Positions 1 through 7,952 of a stretch of 58,091 nucleotides of DNA are shown here, in pieces; the stretch's first letter is position 1, and each line of letters starts with the position of its first letter. The DNA lies in contig CAJTYO010000014.1 of NCBI GenBank assembly GCA_910584045.1, positions 1 through 58,091 of the forward strand, in the 5' to 3' direction. The translations under genes were made by a program, and so were the position numbers. This DNA comes from an uncultured Oscillospiraceae bacterium (lineage in GTDB: Bacteria > Bacillota > Clostridia > Oscillospirales > Oscillospiraceae). The notes beneath the pieces were generated by a model, which was not told the DNA's origin, did not search any database, and saw only the letters and a list, made by a program, of their open reading frames with translations.

Positions 1-145
1 CCTCCGCAGGCATTCGTGTTGAGGTTCCGGTCTCGCGCAATGGAAGCCTGTGAACTATGTCAGGCGGGGAACCGAGCAGCATTAAGCGGGACAAAATGTG
101 CCGCGAGGGCTCCGGTTCGGAGCGGATGCTTGCGGAGAGTGTTTC
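1..145 (+). ncRNA. ffs: Signal recognition particle RNA (SRP RNA / scRNA)
   Basis: RNA scaffold of the signal recognition particle, which binds Ffh and targets nascent membrane proteins. The domain IV hairpin is readable at about 71-96: GTCAGG, a GGAA tetraloop, then GAGCAGC, which is the Ffh-binding signature. Positions 2-16 pair with 123-137 over 15 consecutive pairs (two G-U), closing the molecule. A small extra hairpin (CTCCG/CGGAG) sits at about 110-122. SRP RNA directly upstream of dnaX is the arrangement known from Bacillus. The 5' end is at the window edge, so an upstream Alu domain of the large Firmicutes type cannot be excluded; exact ends are estimates. Confidence 0.85.
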
Positions 146-153
146 ATCTGGAG

Positions 154-182
154 AATAGGGGCCTTCGGGGCCCCTATTTTTT
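154..182 (+). terminator. Intrinsic terminator of the SRP RNA
   Basis: Stem 154-163 pairs with 169-178 around a TTCGG loop and runs into six Ts (177-182). It separates the SRP RNA from dnaX, whose ribosome binding site begins seven bases later. Confidence 0.85.
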
Positions 183-202
183 GCAGACAGGAGGTTTTTG
201 CT

Positions 203-1906
203 GTGTATCAGGCACTGTATCGCAAATGGAGGCCCAAGACCTTCTCCGATGTGGTGGGACAGGCCCATATCACCGAGACCCTGCGCCGTCAGGCGGCCCA
301 GGGCCGGCTCTCTCACGCCTACCTCTTCACCGGGACCCGTGGCACCGGGAAGACCACCTGTGCAAAAATTCTGGCCAAGGCGGTCAACTGCCAGCATCCT
401 ATAGATGGAGATCCCTGCAACCATTGCCCCGCCTGTCTGGGTATAGACAACGGAAGCCTGCTGGACGTGCTGGAGCTGGACGCGGCCAGCAACAACGGCG
501 TGGACCAAGTCCGCGCTCTGCGGGATGAGGCGGTCTACTCCCCTGCCAGCGTGAAATATCGGGTGTATATCATCGACGAGGTCCATATGCTGTCCATCTC
601 CGCTTTCAACGCCCTGCTGAAGATTCTGGAGGAACCTCCAGCTCACCTGATCTTTATTCTGGCCACCACTGAGCTGCACAAGGTGCCCGCCACCATTCTC
701 TCCCGGTGCCAGCGTTTCGCCTTTAAGCGCATCCATCCCCGGGACATCGCCCAGCGGCTGCTGTATGTGGCCGAGCAGGAGGGCATAGATCTGACGGAAG
801 ACGCCGCAGGTCTTCTCAGCCGCCTGTCCGACGGCGCCATGCGGGATGCGCTGAGCCTGCTGGACCAGTGCGGCGCGGCGGGCGGCGTCATCGACGGGGC
901 ACGGGTGCTGGATGTGTTGGGACTAGCCGGAAATCTGCGAACGGCAGAGCTGATGGACTGTCTGCTGCGCCGGGATGCCCAGGCCGCCCTGCTGCTGCTT
1001 GACCAGCTGTACAGCGGTGGAAAGGACGTGGGGGCTCTGTTGGGCGAGCTGTCCACCCTGACCCGCGATCTGCTCATCCGCATGACTGCGCCGGAGGGCG
1101 GCGCGGCGCTGCTTTCCGGCGGATATGACGACGGCCTGATGGACAGCCTCTCCCATGGGGTCAGTCCCAACCGGCTGCTTTTCATGACCTCCCATCTACA
1201 GAACGTGTCCGCCTCCCTGCCCCTCAGCGCTAACCGCCGCACCGACGCGGAGCTGTGTCTCCTGCGGCTGTGCGACGAGAGTCTGTGCGGCGACGTGACG
1301 GCCCTGGCCGCCCGGCTGGCTCGACTGGAGGAGGGCGGCCTGCCCGCCGCGCCGAAGGCGGCTGCGCCTCGCGCCAAGCAATCCGCACCGGTTAAGCCAA
1401 TCACAAAGTCCGCTCCGTCAGAGGATGCGCCTCCCTGGGAGGAGGACGAGCTCCCTCCCCTTCCCGATGTACCGCCGGATGAAGGCGTACCGCTCTGGGA
1501 GGACGTCCCACCGGCCCCCGTTGAAGCCCCGCTCGCCCGGGAGAAGGCGGATAGACCGGCCTCTTCCGGGTCCCACCCCCAGAGCACACCTAGCGACGAG
1601 CTCTGGCGCGGACTGGTCGAACGCTACAAGGAGCGACTGACCCCGCTGTACTGGTATATGCTGGACGACGCCAGCGGCGTTCTGGAGGGCGACGATCTGG
1701 TGGTCCGCTGCGGCGACCAGCTGACGCTGGAGAGTCTGAATTGTCCGGAGGCGGTGGAAGTTCTCCAAACTGTTACCGGAGAAAAGCTGGGACGGCCCGT
1801 CCGAGTGCGCTTTGTTGTTGGCAGTGAGGATAAGCAGCCCGCCGACAGGCTGGACGATCTTATCCAGCGCGGAAACAAATTTGACAGCTTTACTGTGAAG
1901 CCGTGA
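203..1906 (+). CDS. dnaX: DNA polymerase III subunit gamma/tau
   Basis: Clamp-loader ATPase of the replisome, 567 aa. The GTG start at 203 has AGGAGG at 189-194 with 8-base spacing and gives the usual N-terminus MYQALYRKWRP; longer frames would read into the SRP RNA. The Walker A motif GTRGTGKTT is near residues 43-52, a four-Cys zinc module near 63-80 (NC, CNHCPAC), Walker B DEVH near 125, then the AAA+ lid. A Pro/Glu-rich linker (about 385-475) precedes a tau-like C-terminal domain. In many Firmicutes yaaK (ebfC) and recR follow dnaX; here they do not. I saw no convincing A-rich slippery site for a gamma frameshift. Confidence 0.96.
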   Translation: MYQALYRKWRPKTFSDVVGQAHITETLRRQAAQGRLSHAYLFTGTRGTGKTTCAKILAKAVNCQHPIDGDPCNHCPACLGIDNGSLLDVLELDAASNNGVDQVRALRDEAVYSPASVKYRVYIIDEVHMLSISAFNALLKILEEPPAHLIFILATTELHKVPATILSRCQRFAFKRIHPRDIAQRLLYVAEQEGIDLTEDAAGLLSRLSDGAMRDALSLLDQCGAAGGVIDGARVLDVLGLAGNLRTAELMDCLLRRDAQAALLLLDQLYSGGKDVGALLGELSTLTRDLLIRMTAPEGGAALLSGGYDDGLMDSLSHGVSPNRLLFMTSHLQNVSASLPLSANRRTDAELCLLRLCDESLCGDVTALAARLARLEEGGLPAAPKAAAPRAKQSAPVKPITKSAPSEDAPPWEEDELPPLPDVPPDEGVPLWEDVPPAPVEAPLAREKADRPASSGSHPQSTPSDELWRGLVERYKERLTPLYWYMLDDASGVLEGDDLVVRCGDQLTLESLNCPEAVEVLQTVTGEKLGRPVRVRFVVGSEDKQPADRLDDLIQRGNKFDSFTVKP

Positions 1907-1983
1907 ACGAAGATATGGCTGTTGAACAGCGGTGTGGCACGCTGGTGATGCGCAAAATGCTGCGAACATAGCAATAATACGGC

Positions 1984-2020
1984 TTGGCGGCGGCAAACTA
2001 TAGCTGCCGCCAAATTTTTT
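1984..2020 (+). terminator. Intrinsic terminator after dnaX
   Basis: TTGGCGGC at 1984-1991 pairs with GCCGCCAA around position 2006-2013, followed by a seven-T run (2014-2020). It closes the dnaX transcript. Confidence 0.8.
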
Positions 2021-2169
2021 ATTGGATAGCGGCATCTTTTTTACATATGTGCCGCTGGTAGGTATGAAAAACAGCGGTTTGTGATGTACTCGCTCCTTCT
2101 GGGAGGACCCTGGTCCTGCCCCGGAAAATCCTCCCGCCAGGGAATACCCAATTTTTTCCCTTGAGCCTC

Positions 2170-2197
2170 TTGCATTTTTAAAAAAATGGGATATGAT
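2170..2197 (+). promoter_or_regulatory. Probable sigma-A promoter of the COG0523 operon
   Basis: TTGCAT (2170-2175) and TATGAT (2192-2197) are separated by 16 bases. The -10 is part of TATGATAAT and overlaps the adjacent inverted repeat, an arrangement suited to repression. Confidence 0.6.
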
Positions 2198-2211
2198 AAT
2201 AACGATATTAT
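2196..2211. promoter_or_regulatory. Candidate metalloregulator operator (inverted repeat)
   Basis: ATAATAACGATATTAT is a 16-base inverted repeat with 14 of 16 positions symmetric. It lies across the end of the -10 element and the likely transcription start, 24 bases before the first GTPase gene. Zur- and Fur-type sites are AT-rich dyads of this general kind, and COG0523 genes are often Zur-regulated; which regulator binds here is inference. Confidence 0.5.
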
Positions 2212-2235
2212 TTAAGAAAGAGGCGTTATCCCATT

Positions 2236-3339
2236 ATGACAAAGGTAAACGTGATCTCCGGCTTTCTGGGTGCGGGCAAGACAACCCTGATCAAAAAGCT
2301 GCTGGACGAGGCGCTCAAGGGCGAGAAGATCGTGCTCATCGAGAACGAGTTCGGCGAAATCGGCATCGACGGCGGCTTTCTAAAGGACGCCGGGGTGGAG
2401 ATCTCCGAGATGAACTCCGGCTGCATCTGCTGTTCCCTGGCGGGGGATTTCGGCGAGGCGCTGAAAAAGGTGATGGACCAGTTCCACCCCGACCGTATCC
2501 TCATTGAGCCCTCCGGCGTGGGCAAGCTGTCCGACGTCATCCGCGCTGTCAAAGGGGTGGCCGAACAGATTCCGGAGATGCAGCTGGGCTGCGCCGTGGC
2601 CGTGGCCGATGCGTCCAAGGCAAAGGTCTATATGAAGAACTTCGGCGAGTTCTACGCCAATCAAATCCAGTACGCCGGGGCGGTGATCCTCAGCCGCACG
2701 CAGAAGCTGGGCGGTGAGAAGCTGGAAGCCGCCGTGTCCCTGCTGCGGGAGAGGAATGAGACGGCCCCCATCGTCACCACCCCCTGGGACCAGCTCACCG
2801 GCGTACAACTGCTCTCCACCATGGAGGACGGCAACACCCTGGCCAGGGACCTGCTGGCCCAGGAGGATGCCTGCCCCGTCTGCGGCGGCCATCACCACCA
2901 CGACAGCCACGACCACGAGTGTTGCCGCCACCATGAGGAGCACCATCACCACGAACACGAGCATCACCACGAAGACCATGAGCACCACCATGACCACAAA
3001 TGCTGCGGCCATGGCCACGAAGGACACCACCACCATGGCCACGACGCGGACGAGGTGTTCACCAGCTGGGGCGCGGAGACCATTCGCCCCTTTACCACAG
3101 AGAAGCTGGAGGGCATCCTGACAGCCCTGGACAGCGGAAAGTACGGCTCGGTGCTGCGGGCCAAGGGCATCGTCCCTGCGGCAGACGGCGGAAGTGCCGC
3201 CCCCGGCGCCTGGCTCCACTTCGACTACGTCCCCGATGAACACCAGGTCCGAACCGGCCCTGCCGACTACACCGGACGGCTGTGCGTCATCGGCAGCAAG
3301 CTGGACGAGGCGGGGCTGAAGGCACTATTCGAGGTGTAA
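2236..3339 (+). CDS. COG0523/CobW-family GTPase with His-rich metal-binding segment
   Basis: G3E-family P-loop GTPase, probably a metallochaperone or metal insertase (zinc is the likeliest metal), 367 aa. The P-loop GFLGAGKTT is at residues 9-17, the switch region reads ENEFGEIGID, and the family CxCC motif (GCICC) is near 61-66. The base-recognition motif, usually NKxD, reads LSRTQ. Residues about 217-270 are extremely His-rich (many HHHH/HEH clusters with Cys), then a CobW C-terminal domain follows. The next gene starts three bases after the stop. The upstream inverted repeat suggests metal-dependent control. The metal and client protein cannot be read from sequence. Confidence 0.9.
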   Translation: MTKVNVISGFLGAGKTTLIKKLLDEALKGEKIVLIENEFGEIGIDGGFLKDAGVEISEMNSGCICCSLAGDFGEALKKVMDQFHPDRILIEPSGVGKLSDVIRAVKGVAEQIPEMQLGCAVAVADASKAKVYMKNFGEFYANQIQYAGAVILSRTQKLGGEKLEAAVSLLRERNETAPIVTTPWDQLTGVQLLSTMEDGNTLARDLLAQEDACPVCGGHHHHDSHDHECCRHHEEHHHHEHEHHHEDHEHHHDHKCCGHGHEGHHHHGHDADEVFTSWGAETIRPFTTEKLEGILTALDSGKYGSVLRAKGIVPAADGGSAAPGAWLHFDYVPDEHQVRTGPADYTGRLCVIGSKLDEAGLKALFEV

Positions 3340-3342
3340 GCC

Positions 3343-4284
3343 ATGGCCCAGGAGAAAGTCTATCCCGTCTATCTCATCGCCGGCTTTCTGGACAGCGGCA
3401 AGACCAGCTTCATCAACGGCATCCTCTCCGACGGCTTCGCCATGGAGGACCGAACCATGTTGCTGTGCTGCGAGGAGGGTGAGATTGAATACGACAAAAA
3501 GCTGCTGCGCAACGTCACCGTCGTCAATGTGGACGATCCGGCGCAGCTGACGCCGGAATTCCTGGAGGCGGAGCGGAAAAAGTGCCGGGCAGTCCAGATC
3601 ATCGTAGAGTACAACGGCATGTGGCAGATCCAGGATTTTTATGTCAATTCCATGCCTCAAAGCTGGGTCCTCTACCAGATCATTGCCACAGCGGAGGGGC
3701 CCACCTTCGAGATGTACGCCAAAAACATGGCCTCCCTTATGTCAGAGAAGCTTCGCAATGCGGATATGATCTGCATCAACCGCTGCACCGGCGAGCTATG
3801 CACAGCCCTGCGACAGAAGAATTTGCGCCTGCTCAACCGCCGGGCGGACATCTACCTGGAGCGGGAGGACGGCCAGAGCGAGGACTATATGGACGGCACC
3901 GTCTCCGCTTTTGATCTGGACCAGCCCGTCGTCCGCGTCTCTGACGAGGACTACGGCCTGTGGTATGTGGAGATCATGGATAATCCCCAGATGTACGCCG
4001 GAAAGACGGTGGTCTACCGGGCCATCATGTGCAAGCCCCCCCAGTATGGGCGGTATTTTACGCCGGGCCGCTTCGCCATGGTGTGCTGCGCGGAGGATAT
4101 GTCCTTTCTGGCCCTGGCCTGCATCGGCTATGATGTAAGCAAAATTCCCGAGCGGGCCTGGGTGGAGGTGACAGCAGATGTGGCGGTGGAGCACTGGGAT
4201 CCCTATGAGGGGGACGGTCCGGTGCTCCATGTGAAGAGCGTGACCCCCTGCCAGAAGCCCTCGGAGGAGGTCGTACAGATGTAA
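3343..4284 (+). CDS. COG0523-like GTPase fused to a DUF1980/TIGR03943-type domain
   Basis: Second G3E-type GTPase, 313 aa, in an operon with the first. Residues 14-22 are the P-loop GFLDSGKTS and the switch reads CCEEGEIEYD. It lacks the CxCC motif and the His-rich stretch; the guanine-recognition position reads INRC rather than NKxD. From about residue 211 the protein stops resembling a CobW C-terminal domain and instead shows GKTVVYRA, GRFAMVCCAEDM and WVEVTADV, the pattern of the C-terminal part of YcgQ-type (DUF1980/TIGR03943) proteins, which partner DUF318 permeases and are associated with zinc starvation. The fusion assignment rests on motif reading. No permease gene is adjacent. Confidence 0.75.
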   Translation: MAQEKVYPVYLIAGFLDSGKTSFINGILSDGFAMEDRTMLLCCEEGEIEYDKKLLRNVTVVNVDDPAQLTPEFLEAERKKCRAVQIIVEYNGMWQIQDFYVNSMPQSWVLYQIIATAEGPTFEMYAKNMASLMSEKLRNADMICINRCTGELCTALRQKNLRLLNRRADIYLEREDGQSEDYMDGTVSAFDLDQPVVRVSDEDYGLWYVEIMDNPQMYAGKTVVYRAIMCKPPQYGRYFTPGRFAMVCCAEDMSFLALACIGYDVSKIPERAWVEVTADVAVEHWDPYEGDGPVLHVKSVTPCQKPSEEVVQM

Positions 4285-4289
4285 AGCTG

Positions 4290-4319
4290 GGAGCCGGGGC
4301 TCGTCTCCGGCTCCTTTTT
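4290..4319 (+). terminator. Intrinsic terminator of the COG0523 operon
   Basis: GGAGCCGG (4290-4297) pairs perfectly with CCGGCTCC (4307-4314), followed by five Ts. Confidence 0.85.
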
Positions 4320-4364
4320 CTGCGAAAATGACAGAAAATTTAGGGTTTGTTCATGAGAAAACCA

Positions 4365-4393
4365 TTGTGTCCCGGCAAAAAGCGTGGTATGAT
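4365..4393 (+). promoter_or_regulatory. Probable promoter of the prsA-like/truB/ribF operon
   Basis: TTGTGT (4365-4370), 17-base spacer, TATGAT (4388-4393). It lies just after the preceding terminator and about 77 bases before the next start codon. Confidence 0.6.
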
Positions 4394-4469
4394 GACGGGG
4401 TGTGTGTTTCCCCCGTCCCCCAGGCCGGGAGCGGGAGACAATTTTTGAAGATGAAAAGGAAGCAATACC

Positions 4470-5681
4470 ATGAAAAAATTTATCTGCGGGCTTTTGGCCC
4501 TGATCCTTGTCCTGTGCGCAGGCTGCGGCGACGCCAATAAAGATCCTGATCAAACCGGTCAGGGCACCGCCGCGGCGGGTAGCAACATCTATACGGACCT
4601 CTTGGGCGTGGACCCCAATGAGACCGCGCTTGAGACCGACGGCAACACCATCCCCATGGAGCTGTACCTCTACTGGCTGACATACTCCTGCAGCGGCACG
4701 GAGTACCAGCTGAACATGTTCAAGACTTACTATGGCATGTACGGTGACCTGCTCAACGAGGACGGCACCGCCAAGTGGGACGGCGAGCTGGAGGGCCAGC
4801 CTCTCACCGAGGTCGTTCTGGAGCAGGCGGAGAACAACGCCCTGTCTTACGCCATCATGGAGAACGTAGCCAAAGCCCATAACATTACCCTTACCGACGA
4901 GGACAAAGCCAACCTAGCGGAGGACAAGGCCGCCTATATCGAGCAGCTGGGCGGTCAGGAGGCCTATGAGGACAGTCTGAAGGAGATGGGCATCAGCGAG
5001 GAGAGCTTTGACCGCGTGTCCGCCTCCACCTATCTCTTCCAGCATCTCCAGGAGCTGGCGGAGGACCCCTCCGGCGACATCTACAAGGCCCCCACAGAGG
5101 ACGACGCCTATGTAGACCACATCCTCTTAGCTACCAAAAACACTGAAACCAACGAGCCGCTCAGCGAGGAGGAGATTGCTGCCAAGAAGACCAAGGCCGA
5201 CGAGCTGCTCGCTCAGCTCCAGGGCGCGGAGAATCTGGAGGAGCTGTTCAACCAGCTGGCCGACGAGAATGGCGAGGACCCGGGCCGCGCGACGGACAAG
5301 GGCTATCTCATCACCCCCGAGACCAGCTTCGTTCAGGAGTTCCTGGACGCAGCTTTTGCCCTGAAGCCCGGCGAGCTCAGCGGCATCGTGGAGAGCGACT
5401 ACGGCTACCATATTCTGCTGCGCAAGGAATTGACGGAGACCCAGCTGTCCACTCTTGCCTCCCAGAACCTGTCCAACTATCTGGACGAGCAGCTGGAGAC
5501 CGCCAAGACCTCCCTGGTCCGCAGCGAAAAGCTGGCCGATATCAACGTAGGCGAATTCTTTACCAGCTACCGCGAGGCTGTGGCTGCCATGCACCCCGTG
5601 GAGGATAGCACGGAGGATGAGAACGGCGGCGAAGGCGACAGCGGCACAGATGGGAGCGGAGCGGCCCCGGCCGGCGAATAA
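4470..5681 (+). CDS. PrsA-like lipoprotein with parvulin peptidyl-prolyl isomerase domain
   Basis: Extracytoplasmic folding factor, 403 aa. MKKF plus a hydrophobic stretch ends in the lipobox LCAGC, so it should be lipid-anchored at the outer face of the membrane. A helical SurA/trigger-like N-terminal region precedes a rotamase domain at about 212-321, beginning YVDHILLATK and ending GYHILLRKEL. The last 35 residues are acidic and Gly-rich. It precedes truB by one base, so the two are probably cotranscribed. PrsA is the best family match; the substrate is unknown. Confidence 0.88.
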   Translation: MKKFICGLLALILVLCAGCGDANKDPDQTGQGTAAAGSNIYTDLLGVDPNETALETDGNTIPMELYLYWLTYSCSGTEYQLNMFKTYYGMYGDLLNEDGTAKWDGELEGQPLTEVVLEQAENNALSYAIMENVAKAHNITLTDEDKANLAEDKAAYIEQLGGQEAYEDSLKEMGISEESFDRVSASTYLFQHLQELAEDPSGDIYKAPTEDDAYVDHILLATKNTETNEPLSEEEIAAKKTKADELLAQLQGAENLEELFNQLADENGEDPGRATDKGYLITPETSFVQEFLDAAFALKPGELSGIVESDYGYHILLRKELTETQLSTLASQNLSNYLDEQLETAKTSLVRSEKLADINVGEFFTSYREAVAAMHPVEDSTEDENGGEGDSGTDGSGAAPAGE

Positions 5682-5682
5682 G

Positions 5683-6549
5683 ATGTCCAGCGGCATCATC
5701 ATCATTGACAAGCCCGCCGGCTGGACCAGCATGGATGTGTGCGCCAAGCTGCGCGGCATCCTGCATGAAAGGCGGGTGGGCCACGGCGGAACGCTGGACC
5801 CCATGGCCACCGGGGTGCTGCCCGTATTTGCAGGCAGCGCCACCAAGGCGGTGGAGTTCGCTGAGAAGGGCGACAAGGAGTATATAGCCGGACTGCGCCT
5901 GGGGGTAGTCACCAACACCCAGGATACCACCGGCGAGGTCCTGGAGGAACGGACCGTTTCTGTGGGACGAGAGGCGCTGAATGCGGTCCTGCCCCAGTTT
6001 ACGGGGCCTATTGAGCAGATCCCGCCCATGTACTCCGCCATCAAGATCAAGGGGAAAAAACTCTATGAGCTGGCCCGCAGGGGGCAGGAGGTGGATCGCC
6101 CTCCCCGCCCCGTCACCATCCACGCGCTGGAGGTGCTGGAGGAGATTGGGGAGAACGAGTATCTTCTGCGGGTACGGTGCTCTAAGGGCACCTATGTCCG
6201 CACACTCTGCCACGACATCGGCCAGTCCCTGGGCTGCGGGGGATGTATGAGCAGCCTGCGCCGGACCATGGCGGCAGGATTCACCTTGAAGGATACGGTG
6301 ACGTTGGAGCAGGTCCAGGAGCAGGGTGACTCCTTACTGATGCCGGTGGACTGCCTTTTCGCTGGCTGTCCGGTTTTCCTGCTGACCTCTCCCAGGGCTG
6401 AGCGGCTGGTGCGCAGCGGCAGTCCCATCCCCGCCCCCAGGCTGGAGCCGGGGCAGTACCGGATCTATGGCCAGGAGAGGGACTTTCTCTGCCTGAGCCA
6501 GTGGGAAAACGGGCAGCTGCAATCTATTAAGAATTTTTTCGGCGGCTGA
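5683..6549 (+). CDS. truB: tRNA pseudouridine(55) synthase
   Basis: Makes pseudouridine at position 55 of the tRNA T-loop, 288 aa. The start ATG at 5683 gives MSSGIIIIDKPAGWTS, the usual TruB N-terminus. The catalytic Asp lies in GHGGTLDPMATGVLPV. Further TruB motifs such as KEYIAGLRLGV, YSAIKIKGKKLYELAR and RCSKGTYVRTLCHDIG are present. A short C-terminal PUA-like part follows. One base separates it from the upstream lipoprotein gene and 19 bases from ribF; truB-ribF is a widely conserved Firmicutes pair. Confidence 0.96.
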   Translation: MSSGIIIIDKPAGWTSMDVCAKLRGILHERRVGHGGTLDPMATGVLPVFAGSATKAVEFAEKGDKEYIAGLRLGVVTNTQDTTGEVLEERTVSVGREALNAVLPQFTGPIEQIPPMYSAIKIKGKKLYELARRGQEVDRPPRPVTIHALEVLEEIGENEYLLRVRCSKGTYVRTLCHDIGQSLGCGGCMSSLRRTMAAGFTLKDTVTLEQVQEQGDSLLMPVDCLFAGCPVFLLTSPRAERLVRSGSPIPAPRLEPGQYRIYGQERDFLCLSQWENGQLQSIKNFFGG

Positions 6550-6568
6550 GCCGCCGTAGGGGGACGCC

Positions 6569-7489
6569 ATGGAGAAAAACGATAAGCGGGTGATCGCCCT
6601 GGGATTTTTCGATGGCGTTCATCTAGGCCATCAAGCCCTGCTTCGCCAGGCCGCAGAGCGAGGGAAGGCGCAGGGACTGACTCCTGCCGTCTTCACCTTT
6701 GATCGCTCCCCCCGGGAGTTTGTCACCGGCCTGCCGGTGCCCCTGCTGACTACGGCGGCGGAGCGGCGGCGAACCGTGGAGACATTGTTTCCGGGGATGG
6801 AGGTCCTTCTTGCCCCCTTTGACCGGCGGATGATGACCATGCCCTGGGAGGACTTTCTCACGCTGTTGGAGCGGGAGTTCCGGGCCAGGTGGCTGGTAGC
6901 GGGACACGACTTCCGCTTCGGCCACAAAAATCAGGGAACCGCATCCCTGCTCGAGCAGACGGCGGCGGCACGAGGACTGGGATGCGACGTCATTCCCGCC
7001 GTACAGCTAGACGGGGTCACCGTCAGCTCCACCCATATCCGCGCCCTACTGGAGCGGGGAGAGGCGGAGGCGGCCGCCCGGTTTCTGGGACGGCCCTTTG
7101 CCATATCCGGTCCAGTGCGCCACGGCAAGCGTCTGGGCTCCTCCCGGTTGGACGCACCCACGGTGAACCTGATTCCCGATTCCCACCAGCTGATCCCCGC
7201 CTTCGGCGTGTACGCCGCCCTAGCGTCGGTGGATGGGCGAAGCTATCCAGCCGTCACCAATGTAGGCGTGCGCCCGACAGTGGATACTGACGGCGGCGTG
7301 ACGGTGGAGAGCCACCTGCTGGTGGAGGCAGGCGAACTGTATGGAGCAGACTGCCGGGTGGAATTTCTGAAGATGCTGCGCCCGGAGCGGCGGTTCGACA
7401 ACCTGGAGGCCCTGCGGGAACAGATCGCACGGGATGCGGCGGCGGCCCGTGACTTCTTCGGATTGGTCCGGGCGGCGGAAGCGCCATAA
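6569..7489 (+). CDS. ribF: Bifunctional riboflavin kinase/FAD synthetase
   Basis: Converts riboflavin to FMN and FMN to FAD, 306 aa. The adenylyltransferase half starts with ALGFFDGVHLGHQALL (nucleotidyltransferase HxGH motif) and contains GHDFRFGH and SSTHIR. The kinase half begins near residue 180 with GPVRHGKRLGSSRLDAPTVNL, including the PTVN motif, and ends with RPERRFDNLEALREQI. AGGGGG precedes the ATG. It follows truB in the same transcription unit. Confidence 0.96.
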   Translation: MEKNDKRVIALGFFDGVHLGHQALLRQAAERGKAQGLTPAVFTFDRSPREFVTGLPVPLLTTAAERRRTVETLFPGMEVLLAPFDRRMMTMPWEDFLTLLEREFRARWLVAGHDFRFGHKNQGTASLLEQTAAARGLGCDVIPAVQLDGVTVSSTHIRALLERGEAEAAARFLGRPFAISGPVRHGKRLGSSRLDAPTVNLIPDSHQLIPAFGVYAALASVDGRSYPAVTNVGVRPTVDTDGGVTVESHLLVEAGELYGADCRVEFLKMLRPERRFDNLEALREQIARDAAAARDFFGLVRAAEAP

Positions 7490-7531
7490 CTGGCCCAAAT
7501 ATAGAAAAGAATCAATTACAGGAGACATCTT

Positions 7532-7900
7532 ATGAATATTTCCCATATAGAAGAGGGCGGAGTCCTCGTGGCTGTGGTCACAAGCGAGGAAAAGCTGGTG
7601 ACAGACGCCGCCTCCGCCCTGGATCTGGCCATGACAGTCCGGTACGAGACCGGCGCGGACCGGATCGCCATGGATAAGCGGATCATCGACGAGCCGTTTT
7701 TCATTCTCAGCACTGGCATGGCCGGCGAGATCCTGCAAAAATATATCAACTACCATATCAAGGCAGCGGTCTGGGGGGACTACAGCCGGTATACCAGTCA
7801 GCCGCTAAAGGACTTTATCTACGAGTCAAACCTTGGCCGAGACTTCTTCTTTGTGGAAACCCGGGAGGAAGCCGTCCGCCGGCTTCTGGAGGCGCGATAA
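7532..7900 (+). CDS. DUF4180 domain protein
   Basis: 122 aa, function unknown. I recognise the DUF4180 pattern: an N-terminal strand-rich part, then DEPFFILSTGMAGEILQKYINY, AVWGDYSR, LKDFIYESNLGRDFFFV. The conserved GxAGEILQK and ESNxGR segments are intact and the length is typical of the family. AGGAG lies ten bases before the ATG. It sits between ribF and a lipid kinase gene in the same direction, gaps of 42 and 52 bases; that does not tell its job. Confidence 0.75.
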   Translation: MNISHIEEGGVLVAVVTSEEKLVTDAASALDLAMTVRYETGADRIAMDKRIIDEPFFILSTGMAGEILQKYINYHIKAAVWGDYSRYTSQPLKDFIYESNLGRDFFFVETREEAVRRLLEAR

Positions 7901-7952
7901 CCCGCAGGGCGAGCGGTCCGCAAATTTTGTGTGTTAAAGAGGGACGGGAGAG

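Larger units (their letters stand above)
2021..2235. other. Non-coding region upstream of the GTPase pair
   Basis: About 215 bases without a supportable gene. The first 140 bases hold no feature I recognise apart from weak GC-rich self-complementarity around 2098-2145. The last 70 bases carry the promoter and inverted repeat listed separately. Confidence 0.6.
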
